Origin: Vitellaria paradoxa
Taxonomy: Eukaryota > Streptophyta > Magnoliopsida > Ericales > Sapotaceae
DNA: 64,000 nt
Assembly (NCBI GenBank): GCA_019916065.1
Contig: CM034243.1
Span: forward strand, 2,976,001 to 3,040,000
Reading direction: 5' to 3'
Shown: in pieces, positions 22,785-34,289 of the stretch
How the letters are laid out: each line of letters begins with the position of its first letter
Position numbering within the stretch: the stretch's first letter is position 1
Position numbers and translations under genes: made by a program
The notes under the pieces: generated by a model
Database searches by the model: none
The model's input: only the letters and a program-made list of their open reading frames with translations
Told to the model about the DNA's origin: nothing

Positions 22785-23130
22785 ATAGTAGGCACGGAGA
22801 TGGGTATGAAAAATTTAAGGTGTTACCCAAACGAATACGAGGACGAGAATAAATATGATAATCCCTACTTTGCTCCACACCAATTTAAATATTTATTTAT
22901 TAATTTATATTTTTTTATTTTTTATTTAATATATATATAATATATTTTTATTTAATATTTATAATATTTATTTTATATATATAATTTATAATTTATAATA
23001 ATTAATATGTTTAATGGGTAAACAGGGACGAGAATAGAGAATCTATTACCTGACAGGAACAGGTATAGAAAAAACCTTTATCCCTAAAACGGGGATATGG
23101 ATGGGAATAACTATACCCGTCTCATTGACA
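22785..23130. mobile_element. Possible DNA-transposon-derived repeat (ATACCCG-type)
   Basis: The left part (GGCACGGAGATGGGTATG, CCAAACGAATACGAGGACG) and right part (GGGATATGGATGGGAATAAC, TATACCCGTCTCATTGACATCC) surround an AT-rich core. The ends share inverted GATGGG/CCCGTC words. This is a common layout of dispersed plant repeats. No TSD or coding is identified. Confidence 0.35.
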
Positions 23131-23487
23131 TCCTTCAAATTAATCAAATCATAGCATTTAGTTATTTTATTTAAATCACCGAAAAAAAAATCCAAATGAT
23201 AAAATATTTTTGGGAGAAAGGAAATACTAGCTGATAATTTTTAATTGATATTGTGAAATATCTACCATGTTTGGTAACTATATTTATATGAAAAAAGAAA
23301 TTAAATTAATTACTTGGCCTAACTCGATCTTCTCCATTCAAGGTAATCATGCATGTCTTACAAAATTATATTCTTCAAATCCCAATTAATGGTAAACTAG
23401 GCATCATTTTTTAGGTTACCCTTATGCCATAAGCTTCCCATTGGTCAGGGAAATCGCTTTCTTTTCCAAACGTGGCCAAGTTCAAAT

Positions 23488-23520
23488 CATCTACAATATA
23501 TATATATATATATATATATC
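23488..23520. repeat. (AT)n microsatellite
   Basis: About 14 AT units. Confidence 0.9.
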
Positions 23521-23794
23521 AAAATCATGGAACTTCATCAGTTCCTATAAGATAGCACAAAGACACAATCGCGAGGCAGATTTTGAAATTTTCAACTATT
23601 ATTATTATTTTTTTCCTCACCACTCAACTTTACATCTAAGCATCAACTAAGAATAAAATTTGTGCATGGATTTTGTTCCATTTGCAAGCCATGACAAAAC
23701 TAGAAATTATAAATTAAATTAACTAAGAGAAAAATTAAGCACTCCTAGGCACGCGCACGCATACAGGACTCGGCTCCCTAACTCTTAATTTTTC

Positions 23795-23800
<6 letters not shown>

Positions 23801-23829
<29 letters not shown>
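23801..23829. repeat. (AT)n microsatellite
   Basis: About 14 AT units just upstream of the RNase H remnant. Confidence 0.9.
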
Positions 23830-23830
<1 letters not shown>

Positions 23831-23849
23831 CTGTCTTTTTTAAATTTTA

Positions 23850-24230
23850 GCCGTCGGTTATATCTAATAAGATAGGTAAAGCATCAGCTGCATAGATAAT
23901 TAAAGATGACAGCAGAAATATTATTTGTGCAAAAGGAGAATTGGTCAATGCATCTTTAGCACTAATGGCAGAAGCAATGGCATGCTTTAAAGCGTTGTCA
24001 CGGGTTAAACCTTTGAATTGTAGGAAAGTTATTATACTGACAGATTGTCTCTTAGTCATTAAATATTTACAGAATATGTCGGCCTGCCCTCGGTAAGTTA
24101 AGAGTATCTTTATTGACTTCTATCAATATCTTGTCTCTTTTAGTTATTGTCACGTTAGGAATGTCGCAAGGTCTATTGTTAAAGAAGCTCGTGAACGGGC
24201 TGCCTATGTATTAAACAAGGGTTACTGTTT
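23850..24230 (+). pseudogene. Remnant of an RNase H-like (RVT_3 type) domain
   Basis: On the + strand the frame from about 23872 reads GKASAA-stop-IIKDDSRNIIC, then LVNASLALMAEAMACFKAL and NCRKVIILTDCLLVIKYLQN, ending in a stop near 24094. After a frame change, YCHVRNVARSIVKEARERAA (about 24147-24207) follows. This matches the plant RNase H-like fold seen in LINE-derived and stand-alone genes: an AEA helix, a (S/T)D strand, and a final HV.R..N..A..A helix. The stop replaces the usual Trp (TGG to TAG), and there is a frame break, so it is dead. It could be a LINE ORF2 tail or a lost host gene. Confidence 0.6.
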
Positions 24231-25515
24231 AGAATGTAATAGTTTCTTGGTTCCTTAAAAAAAGGAAAAAAAGTGTAACTTTTTTTTGTGAATTCTATTT
24301 GGTCTAACCGTTCACCTGTACTGTTCGCTTTGACACCGAGGTGGAGCTGGCTTATTTCAACATTAATAAAGGCATACTTCCTTATATAATTCGGTAACTG
24401 ATTAAACAATAAGTGATTTAATGGTGGGTCAAAGTCATGCTTCTCCCCGCTTCGAGCTTTTTCAATTCTGATACCTGATAAGAGAATAAATTTTTTCGAG
24501 AATATAAAACAATCCCTTCCAAGAGATGAGTTTCAAATTTGTTCCAGCCATCAGGCAAGTTTGCTTGCCAACAAAAGGATGAACTCAATTTAATTTAAAT
24601 TACAGAAAAATTCAGTAAATTCGAATCTTCTCAATCTTTTGGTGAGGAGTTAATTCCAGGAGAGTGATTTTTTAAAGAGAAAAATACAAGAATTGATGTG
24701 CAGATTTGTATTAGGGCAGGAATTGAAGAGGATTGAACTCACAAAAATGTAATTAATATTTTAGCCATTAGATAGAACCAACGGTTGAGATTTAAAAGGA
24801 ATACAAAAATAAAAAATAAGAGCGAGGGGCCCCACACACACATATAGTTATCAAATCAGCAGTTCGAAGACTTAAGATTTCTTTTTTTTCTTTAAGACTT
24901 AAGGGTTGAAAGTATACTATTATTAGATTATCCGACAAAATGCTCAAAAAAATCGCATGTCACAATCATCAAATCAAGCATATTTATGTATACATGAAGA
25001 AACTAAAAACCAACCTAGTTTACAGAATCCTTTAATATTAAGTGGTTGATTATTTTGCTTGTCAGCGCATGCATGCTTATGGCGGAAAACTACTTTACGG
25101 AGCTGTAAGTAAGTAAAATTCCGACAACAATTATGTGGATGAAAACAAAGCTATATAATATATATATAACTAAGTCGTCTACATAAACAACAAAGTTAAT
25201 ATAAGATAAGAAAGCTCATTCGGCTCTTTATTCCCGCAAATTGCCCCTTAGCTGTATATGATTCTCTCCATATATCAATCACTAGGACTCTAGGACCCCA
25301 AAAACCTGGTTATACGACTAGCTAGCATTTCTTTTTTTTTTTCGGTTTCTCTGTTGGCTTTGATCTTCAAAACCCACCAACAACGACAGCATTTCTTCTT
25401 TATATGTCTCCTCCATTGCTTTTGGACCATTTCCTTGAGGGGGGGGGGGGTGTAAAAGATGGTGATGAGACAAATCCGACTTAAATCGGTTTCTTGTATC
25501 CTCTAAATTGATTAA

Positions 25516-27544
25516 TCAGTTGTTTCGACATTGAAGCCAGTCGGAGAAGGCATTCAGGGTTTTCATGTCAGCTCTGTAATGCTTCTGAGTGAATTCGAGA
25601 AGAGTTGGCCATGTGAAGTCTGGATATATCCTTGGGTTCTTAGCGCTGACCAACCCATTTGGGGGACTTACCACTTTCTCCATACTTGGACATAAAAAGA
25701 AGGCTAGAGACTTCCTTGGAATTGTATTGTTCACCACAGCCCTGTGCAAGCAACTTTTGTAGATTCCATTCGAGAGAGCCTGAATTAAGCAATATCATAA
25801 CTAAATTTAGTGCCAAACTTTAACTATATATATATTTACTTAACTTAGGTACCATTTGGAAGTTACAATTTTAGTAACTTTTAATATTTTTTTGTCAAAA
25901 ATTATTAGTTGTAATTTTTGATACGATTTGGTAAAATAAATAGTAATTTTTATTAATTTTTTGTAATTTTCGGATGTTTGTTAAAATTTTTAAGAATTTT
26001 TGATAATTTTTAAAATTTTTAATAATTTTTAAATTAAGTAAATTACTGAAACTAATTACAAAAGTAACAAAATTGATATGTTATGAAACATCCAAAGAAC
26101 AACTTATAGTAGTTTGTCACTGTTTTTGAGTAGTATTAGTGTCAGAAAGATTTCCAAATAGCTAATGCTATTATTGCATATTTTTTCCCGGCAAGGGTGG
26201 CCCAGGTAATTATGAGATACACAGTCTTACCTAGTAACTACAACTACAGAGGCTGTTTTTAAACTATTTTTTTCAAAGACATTTATGATGAACTCACCGT
26301 GAATGTATCCCCAATGTTGACTACAAAAGCCTCTGAATTGGGAGGAATTGAGTGCCATTTTCCATCAACGTACACTTCAAGCCCACCAACATCGTCCTGG
26401 TGAAGGATAGTCAAGGAGGTGGGATCGCAGTGAGGCCCAGTTCCCAGAGTTAGGTCGGGTTTTTGGCAAGGGGGGTAGTAATTCAATCTCATTATCGAGT
26501 CGTTTCCTTGGAAGAATTCTCTGAAATGGGATGGACCGATTCCTAGGCTCATCCCCAAAAGCTCCATAATACCAAGAGAGAGAGCGCCCATGGCTTCACA
26601 ATAGTCTTGATAAACCCTCCTAAGAAAACCGAAAAGAAGAAAGTTCAATTAACCAAATCTTAAAAGAGAGAGAGAGAGAGAGAGAGAGTTAATTTCTTAA
26701 TTTGGTAAACAAGTGGAGCTGATTTTCTTTTCAGTTACTTTTTTCATTTTATACGATTTTTTTAACAATTTTAGGTATGTTAATTTATATTTTTAAGAAA
26801 AATGCTTAATTAAAAATAAGAAAACTCGTGTGCAATAAATTAAGAAAAAAGTCTTTTTTTTTAATTTTTTTATTTTCGAACGTTATTTTTTTTCTTTTTC
26901 AAATTATGATTAGCATGCCAAAAGAAAAAAAAAAAAATCAGAGCCTTTAATTTCAGTAGGTACCCGAAATGCTTAAAATCTTCTCCCATTGCGTTGAAGA
27001 AGTAGTCCTCGACAATGTTGTTTTTAGAGGAGTGAGGATGATGATGATCATCATCATCATCAGCACTAGTAGTATACCGAAAAGAAAGTGTTTCTTTCCA
27101 CGGGAGCTTGGAGGAGAACCGACCAGTGAAGCTACTAGCATAGCCGCAGTGATCTCCGGGGCGTCTCTTGATCCTCTGCTTCTCCGAGAATGGCATTCCA
27201 AAGAAGTAGTCCACGTTCTCGTGCGCTTCCTTTATAAGCCGTGGGTCGACTCCGTGGTTCACCACGAGGAAGAAGCCGTGGATTCGGCAAGCCTCGTCAA
27301 TGAGTCGGATCGAGTTCGAGATCCCGATCGGATCGCCGGAGAGGAAGGCCCGGAGGTCGATCGGAGGGACGTGGAGTGGCGGCGGTGGGTCGAGGCTGGG
27401 CTTCTCGTGCTCCGGCCACATAAATTGTGAAGGTATGTTGACTTGGTGTCGAAGAACGGATGCGTCGAAAATCAGAGGCTCTTGTTCATCTTCACCGTGA
27501 TCATCATCATCATCATCAATAGGAGGAGGAGGAGGAGGCGGCAT
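25516..27544 (-). CDS. GA20ox: Gibberellin 20-oxidase (2-oxoglutarate/Fe(II) dioxygenase)
   Basis: Three exons on the - strand, 27544-26964, 26619-26298 and 25779-25516, join in frame to 388 aa with GT-AG introns, the usual GA20ox layout. Diagnostic motifs are present: LPWKET (residues 147-152), NYYPPC (240-245), the iron ligands H257, D259 and H313, and the 2-oxoglutarate RxS pair R323/S325. The family carries out three successive oxidations of C-20 (GA12 and GA53 to GA9 and GA20) in the cytosol, a rate-setting step in gibberellin synthesis that is usually feedback-repressed by bioactive GA. The N-terminus is unusual: a Pro7 run followed by an Asp-rich run (residues 2-15). A second Asp/His run (162-172) follows LPWKET. 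Both come from trinucleotide repeats. Intron 1 has a (GA)n tract and intron 2 a MITE-like insertion. The member number within the family is not assignable. Confidence 0.96.
25848..26190. mobile_element. MITE-like insertion in GA20ox intron 2
   Basis: The left end TAGGTACCATTTGGAAGT and the right end GATTTCCAAATAGCTAATG are inverted-complementary over the ATTTGGAA core. The interior is AT-rich and full of AATTTTT words. It fills most of the 518-base intron. Probably a hAT-type MITE; no clear TSD. Confidence 0.45.
26669..26690. repeat. (GA)n microsatellite in GA20ox intron 1
   Basis: About 11 GA units, near the acceptor of intron 1. Confidence 0.9.
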
Positions 27545-27599
27545 TTGTTTGGAAAAAACTAAGGGTTTATTAATTATGAGTACTAGGTTTGAGTTTTCG

Positions 27600-27640
27600 G
27601 AGGTATAGAAATAGTTGTGAGAAAGAGTATTTAAAGAGGA
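27600..27640 (-). promoter_or_regulatory. GA20ox TATA-like box
   Basis: On the - strand, CTCTTTAAATACTC lies about 85-95 bases upstream of the ATG (about 27628-27637). This predicts a start near 27600 and a short 5' UTR. Based on position and motif only. Confidence 0.45.
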
Positions 27641-28149
27641 GAGGGTTATTAGTACGTTTCAGAGAGAAAGGAAGTGGTGAAGAGAAAAGCCAAAGGCCGT
27701 TCATGGGGGAAAAGGCCTGTAATAATTAAACAAATGTTTGGAATCCTATGCATATTTTGTGACAAGTAATCGGGAATTTTTCTTTTTCTTTTTTTTTTTT
27801 TTGTTTCTTTTTTTATTTGACTTTTTTTTTTGAAATTTAATTTTAGTTTTGATAATTTTTAAGTGTGTTATTCAAATTTATAAAAACAATTTAAAAAAAA
27901 TATTAGAACTTATGTAGGAGTTAAAAACAAAAAAAAAATTGATTTTTTTAGCCACAAACGTAAATTTTTCAATTTTTTGTATTTTTTTATAAATTTTTAA
28001 TAAAATATGACTAAGATGTTTGAAAGTTATCAAACTACAATAGCCCCTATTATTTTACTGTTATATATATAATAGATACTAGAAGTGTGGTCATGATTTT
28101 CTGATCTCGAAAATAGTTGACATGGTGAATCTTAAGCATCCCACTGTAG

Positions 28150-28360
28150 AGTTGGGGTTAAATCGAATCGAGTCCAATTAAGTCGAACTTTAACTTGTTC
28201 GAACTCGAGTTCAAACTTAACTCAAACTTTTATATAGGCTCAATAAAAAAGAGTTTAGACTTAAGTTCGGCTCGTGAATAATTCGGTTAAACTAAAATGA
28301 CGTTGTTTTACTTTAAAATAAAATAAATAAAATAATTAAAAAATAAAATAAAAATATTAT

Positions 28361-28395
<35 letters not shown>

Positions 28396-28580
28396 TTAAT
28401 GAGTCTGCTCACGAGCCTTAAAGTCGAGCTTTTCTAGACTCGAGCTCGAATCTAAATGAGTCATAAATCAAGCTCAGTTCGAACTCGATTTCTAGCCACA
28501 AATCAAGCTCGAGCTGAGTTTTTTTTCGAGCCGAGTTCAAGTAACTTACGAACAGTTCAGTTCATTTCCACCCTTACTAT
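28150..28580. mobile_element. GAGCTCG-rich MITE-like element, family C copy 2
   Basis: The order of blocks matches the copy at 10580: AAGTCGAACTTTAACTTGTTCG, TTTTATATAGGCTC, AAACTAAAATGACGTTGTTTTA, a central (AT)n (28362-28390), CTAGACTCGAGCTCGAATCTAAA, TAGCCACAAATCAAGCTCGAG and ACGAACAGTTCAGTTC. Non-coding. Confidence 0.65.
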
Positions 28581-28612
28581 GGAGATTGTTGAAATGGTGA
28601 ATTTTAAAACTT

Positions 28613-28941
28613 TAGGTCGCATTTAGTTTATATTTTCTATTTTTTTTGTTTTCTGTTTTTTTATTTTATATGTTTCATGTTTTAAAAATCTCAAAATAAG
28701 GAAATAAAAAATACTTTATTTTTCTTTTTTTGATATTTTTTTTATTTTGAATTGAAAATATTCAAATAATTTTTTGTCATTTTTTATTTTATGCAAAAAT
28801 TTATTTTCTATTTTCTAAATAAATTTTAAAAATACAAGTAACTAAATGCGTTTTAAGTTTTTTTTTTATTTTTAAAAGCATAAAATGCCAAATAAATTTA
28901 AAACAGAAAATAAAAAATAAAAAATAAATTAAATAACACCT
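28613..28941. mobile_element. MITE-like element, family A copy 2
   Basis: It is related to 2519-2842 along its length: GCATTTAGTTTAT at the start, TTTTAAAAATCTCAAAATAAG, AATACAAGTAACTAAATGCG in the middle, and AAATTAAATAACACC at the end. The terminal repeats are more eroded than in copy 1. Confidence 0.65.
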
Positions 28942-29319
28942 TAGTGATTGAGATTGAACCCAAGTCCATATAACAACTCTTATTTGCTCTATACATTTAT
29001 CTCCAATGATTAAATATACTTGTGTAAAATTGTATTATAAGTAGTAAGTTACTAACCCATACTTTTGGTCAAATTTTCAATGTCACGATATGTGAAATTT
29101 TTTTTTTTAATTTTGACAAATAAAATATACATGTGTCAGCAAAGATATAATTATTTCTTATGCTCTGACCGAATATAATCAATTATTAGAAATTACTCGT
29201 GCTTAAAGTTAAAAAATATAATTTAATATGTAAATACCTAAAATGTAAATTTATAAAATAAAAATTTACATGAAAAACTGGTAAAATAATAATTTACATG
29301 AAAAACTGTAAAAATGATC

Positions 29320-30050
29320 TATAAAAGTAAAAATCACTAGTTAAAAGAGATTAAAGTATCTATACGGTATTTAATAAATATGTAAAATTTTATTATTTAT
29401 TACAAATATTATCATATTTTAAAAATATTAATTTAAAAACTCTTATAAAAAAATATTCTACAAAAAATATGAAAAAAGTAAGAGAGTATATTTTCATGTG
29501 AAATAATCAGAAAGACAACTAAATTACAAAGGAAAAAAATAATCTTGACCATTTAATAAATCCAGTAATTAAAAATATCTCAAATTTAAATTCTTAAACT
29601 TTTTTATTATATAGATGCCGCAAATAGTGTAAAAGCGTATGTATTTAAAATTTTAAATTTTAAGTACATTGAAATTGAATTGTTAATTTAAATATTTAAT
29701 CTTTAAGAAATTTTTAAATATTATTTTTTCAAAATAAAAAAAAAAACTTAATTAACTTTTTCTAATAAGTATTCATGTGTTGTTTAACAAATGTGTAAAA
29801 TTTTATTATTTATTACAAATAATCACTTTTTAAAAAAAATTATAAAAAAATATATGTTATAGGGTGTATTTTCATGTAAAGTGACCGAAAAAATAACTAA
29901 AGTAGAGGGAAAAAACAAAATAATTTTAACAATTAAGTAAATCTAATGGTTAAAAATATGCCAAATTTAAATTTTTTAACTTCTTTATTATGTAAACGAC
30001 ACAAATAATTAAAAAGTACATGTATTTAAATAATTATTATATAGTAAATT
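29320..30050. repeat. Diverged direct repeat of a ~300-base AT-rich unit
   Basis: Copy 1 (about 29365-29650) and copy 2 (about 29770-30030) share TGTAAAATTTTATTATTTATTAC, TATTTTCATGT.AA, ATTAAAAATAT..CAAATTTAAAT and TTATTAT.TA.A..CC.CAAAT. A third short piece follows at about 30460-30550. Non-coding; origin unknown. Confidence 0.55.
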
Positions 30051-30219
30051 TATTCATAAAAATTAATTATTCTTATTTATTTATTTTATTTATTTTACTG
30101 CACACTTAAAAGTTGTTAAAATTTATTTAATCAATATTTTGTTTTATTTTATTTTAAACTTAATCAAATAAAAAAATCTATCAAAAATCTGTTAAAAAAA
30201 AAAAAAAAAGCAGCTATGA

Positions 30220-30420
30220 GATGGCTTTCCGGCCCAGCCCCCTTGCTTCGGAAAAAAACAAAAAAAAAAAATAAACAAAGCCACAATGGGACAATTGTCC
30301 CCCCGCCCCCTTTCCGCCCAGGCCCCCCTCCTCCCTCTCTCAAGACAAATGTCCCTCCCTCCCTCCCTCTTTCCGCCCAGCCCCCCCCCCCTCTCCCCTC
30401 TGCCCCCCTAACGCAACATG
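30220..30420. repeat. C/T-rich low-complexity block
   Basis: Long CCCTCC/CCCCC runs are interspersed with A runs. No repeat unit longer than a few bases is consistent. GGCCCAGCCCCC occurs in diverged form three times. Confidence 0.7.
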
Positions 30421-31270
30421 GATCAGATGTCCCGTCACTTGATTAATATTGTAATATAGACTATCATATTTTGTAAAATACTAATTTAAAAACTTTTATA
30501 ATTTTTTATCATTATTATATAAATCCTACAATTAAAAATATACAAAAATGAATGACTGTACTTCCTTGAGAAGCGTTCCTTAAACAATAGACTTCCTTCG
30601 CACGAAGGTTGACTCAAAAGTTCTAGCTTCAGCTCCTTTGCTTCAACAGAGCCAAGGAACCATCTTTTCCATGCGTCTTGATCTCAGCCATCGATGGTAT
30701 AAATCAAAATTTCAGTCTTTAAAACGATAAATGTGAAATCAAGTGAACAGAATTATTATATAGATGACATCACATCACATGTAATTTGAATCACATTGAA
30801 TGTTAATTTCAATTTATTTGTTAAGTTCATTTAGCCAGCTCAAGTATTTGTCAAATATACTAACAAGTCTATCTTTGAACTGTTTGTGGTTTTGTTAAGG
30901 AACAGACATAATAAAAAAATAAATTTTTCCAAACATATAATCAGTGAGTTGCAAATTTACATACAATAACTTATAATAAATCTAAATTATTAGTAAAAAA
31001 TGCTATGCCAATAAAACTTTACAATCAATCACACCTAATTTAATTAATTATAACCATAAATTTATGGACACTTAAAATAAACATTTTCACGAGTTATAAA
31101 TGAATATATTTACAAATTATAAATGAATTTATTTGTATATTTTATCAAGTCAAACTCGTCTTTATTTAAGATTGATTTTATTTTTTTTAAAAAAACCGCT
31201 CTTAATAAATTTATCCACAGATATTAGCGTGGTTTCACACTTGTAACTCACAAGGGTCAAGGTTATCTAT

Positions 31271-31428
31271 GAGTGTGTTTGGAGTGACAAAAAGTGAGAT
31301 AAAATAAAATAAACTAAGATAAGTTATGAGTTCGTAATTCATGCATTGAGATAAAAAGTGAATAACTTTCAGAATTCTTTACTGTTTTTCATTGTTTTTC
31401 AGAAATTTTTTGTCACTTCAAATAAAAT
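31271..31428. mobile_element. MITE-like element, family B copy 3
   Basis: It starts GAGTGTGTTTGGAGTGACAAA and contains AAGTGAGATAAAATAAAATAA, GAGTTCGTAATTCATGCA and GATAAAAAGTGAATAAC. It ends TTTTTTGTCACTTCAAATAAAA. The ends are inverted (TTTGGAGTGAC vs GTCACTTCAAA), a clear terminal inverted repeat of about 11 bases. Confidence 0.65.
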
Positions 31429-31619
31429 ATGTGTATATAAATGAAAATGGAATAATCAAAAAATAGGCAGCTAAAAGAGGGCACGCAAAAAGTTAAAATA
31501 TGTAGGGTAATAATATATACTTACTTACAGTGCGATTAATTTTGGATTTTAAAACAAAAAGTAGTTAAATCCCTTAAAAGGTTGGAAATGACCGGATAAC
31601 GTACACTTCATAAGTTAAT

Positions 31620-31647
31620 ATACATATATATATATATATATATATAC
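31620..31647. repeat. (AT)n microsatellite
   Basis: TACATATATAT followed by AT units. Confidence 0.85.
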
Positions 31648-34289
31648 AATATGTGATACGATATTCTGCTTTTAAGCAACATTTCTGAAAGCTACTTTTG
31701 TTCAAGTCATGCTGCCACCAACCCTAGGGGGGCCTAAATAAGCAGTGGGGGTTGTGGTGTAACACATATAGGACTTCGGTAGCCATTAAAAGAGATAAAT
31801 ATTATTAACGGATCAAGTGAATTTGAAAAGAGATAAATGTTATTGTTCTCTAATTTTTTTCAACCTTTGATATATGTTAATTTTTTTTTTTTTTTTACTC
31901 CTGTTAATTAATTACATTTTGATATATAGTAACTTTTTTTTTTTGATGAAATGTCGTAAAAGAATAAAAAATTAATAATTACCGCCATATAATAATTACT
32001 TAATTTTTAACCTCATAAACGTGCGATACCAAATGCACCCTAAGGTCCCTAACTTGTGCTAGAAAATGAGCTCTTAGGCTTTCCATAGTCGTCATCTATG
32101 TCCCTTACTTAAAAAGGGCATTGACCCTTGTTATTGGAAATGAGCATTGCCCGCCATTTCTAATTAGCAACCGGAAGAAGAAAGAACCTGAACTCCGCGC
32201 CACTTTTGGCGAAACACGCGCAATGATATCGTTCAGTACTAGTTGAAATACCATAAACCTTTATTTTACCAAACTTTAGTCACCATCGATTGCATTCACT
32301 ACCTTTTTTTTTTTTTTTTCCCCACTCAATACTTAAAATATCATAATCACTCTATGTAGAGCTCGATAAATTCTTAATATTCTAGAATTAACGACTAAAT
32401 AAATTTTCTAATAATTTAATGATTACTGAAAAATAAATTTAAAATCTTATTAGTTAAACATCTCTTTACTAAATCAAATATATGAGATTGGAATTTGTAT
32501 TATATGAGATTAACTAGTTTAGTTTTTTTTTTTTTTTTTTTCTAAGTTTTGAATTGGAAAAATATATACCCCGAGTTTTCCTTTCGATAAAATTTAAAAG
32601 TTTAAAATTATATTATACAAACAAATTTTATGTCAAATCATATCTCTTATTTTATTTAATATCTGACTAATCAAACAAATAAAAATTACCACTCAAACAC
32701 AAAAAGGTAGATAAATAACACAACACAAAAATTAATCTCTCATTATATTAAATTCCATATATTATTTCATATTATATTTTATTCTTCGATCCCCTTCATA
32801 TTGCCCAAATCGAACTATCCTCAATGCATGCTCAAATATTGATGAATTGGACATATCATGGTATGTGACACTGATGAATTTCGTCCTACATATGAAAAAT
32901 AGAATTGCAATTACCAACTTTTACCACCTTATCCTCTCCTCTCCTTAATAAACCCTCCCCCCCCCCCCAAAAAAAAAAAAAACCTCCCCATTCAAACAGT
33001 AGTTCTGTTAATAAAATCACATTGAGATAAAATAAATAAATAAAAATATCACATTACTCTAAATGGATGGAGAAATCAAATAGATGCATGATTCTAGATA
33101 TATTCTTAATTAAGTAGAGTCTGGAAAGTAAAAAAAAACTAACTTTTTTTTTAGCTAATTAGTAATTAACTATTAAAAAACTAACTTTTTTTTTTTTTTT
33201 TGGCGTTTCGAAAGAGAAAAAAAAAGTTTAACTTTTCAACAACTAACTTTTTAGCTTTTGTTAATTTGATTTTTTTACCTTTCATGATTTAAAAAAAATT
33301 AAAAATATAAGAGGATAAATATGATCATTTCATAAAAAGTTGAATAGCTACACAGCTTGGTTGTCAAACACAACCTTAATGTCTATGATATTTGTTATAA
33401 GGATCACAAGTCTTATTCCACAAATTAGAGTCTTGGATATATCAAATCTTAAATATATGACCTTTATGGACAGACCTAGCTAACAAGAGCTTTGGATATT
33501 TTGAATTTCTATATAGAAAATAAGAAATTTACTTTAATAATAAATAAATTAAAAAAAAAAAAAAGCAAAACAAAACAACGAAAACTTGACAACCAGTGAT
33601 GCCACCTTTAATAAATTTGAAAAATCATCACCTCCTTGACAACAATGTTACCCTCCCCACGTTGCCACTACTTTACTTGGATGGAGGATCTGACAAGAGT
33701 GGGTGGGAGTTGCTCTGTTAATTGGGTCATTCTAATTCTTATTGGGGAGCATAGGTATCTTAATCTGATCATGCCCCAAACTTAGATGAATTGGAAGCTG
33801 AAACGGGAATAGAAATGAGAAAATGAGTTTGAAACAAAAATTCGAGAGAGTTATTATTTTTAGTACGCCAAGAAATAAGAATAAAAAAGTTATATTTTTA
33901 TGTGTTTGGTATATAAAAATAAAAATGAAAATTTTTTTAAGAATAAGAAGTAAAAATTAAAAAACTGAAGAAATGCATCCTAGGACAAAATTACCAAAAA
34001 AAAAAAAATTGCATCCTTGGACAAGAGATACCGGAAAGGTCTACTCAGAAAAGCATATGTTGTGCTGAGGGACAAGAACCTGACTGTTGTTTTTGTATGA
34101 TAGGGTGGGCAATGCCGAAGGGAGTCAGATCAGTGGTTGAAGATATGACTCAAAACCTAACAATAAATGTTTACAGGTGATTTGATAACGCCGTCGCATT
34201 TTTATTTATACTTATGTGTTTATGTTTCTTATTTTTATTTTTTATTTTCATCTTTTTTTTAAATAAATTAAACCAAATTTTTTCTCACT

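Larger units (their letters stand above)
20032..25515. other. Spacer between the retrotransposon complex and GA20ox
   Basis: No intact gene. Contents: a diverged family-B MITE (20250-20442); (AT)n at 20617-20645; a short direct repeat of GGGTAGTTGATCCT (about 20970-21010); (GA)n with a tandem duplication (22230-22340); a GGGGATGGG/ATACCCG-type element (about 22785-23130); an RNase H-like remnant (23850-24230); (AT)n at 23488-23520 and 23801-23829; and a G12 run at 25439-25451. Confidence 0.6.
27641..34289. other. Gene-free spacer upstream of GA20ox
   Basis: No host gene. It holds a family C MITE (28150-28580), a family A MITE (28613-28941), diverged direct repeats (29320-30050), a C/T-rich low-complexity block (30220-30420), a family B MITE (31271-31428), (AT)n at 31620-31647 and many poly-A/T tracts. 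The C/T block translates to a Pro-rich ORF that is an artefact. Confidence 0.6.

Noticed and set aside
26969..27430. 153-aa ORF on the + strand
   Set aside because: It is the antisense shadow of GA20ox exon 1, where GC-rich coding sequence leaves the opposite frame open.
30216..30446. Pro-rich 76-aa ORF
   Set aside because: It comes from a C/T low-complexity block with no splice or family support.
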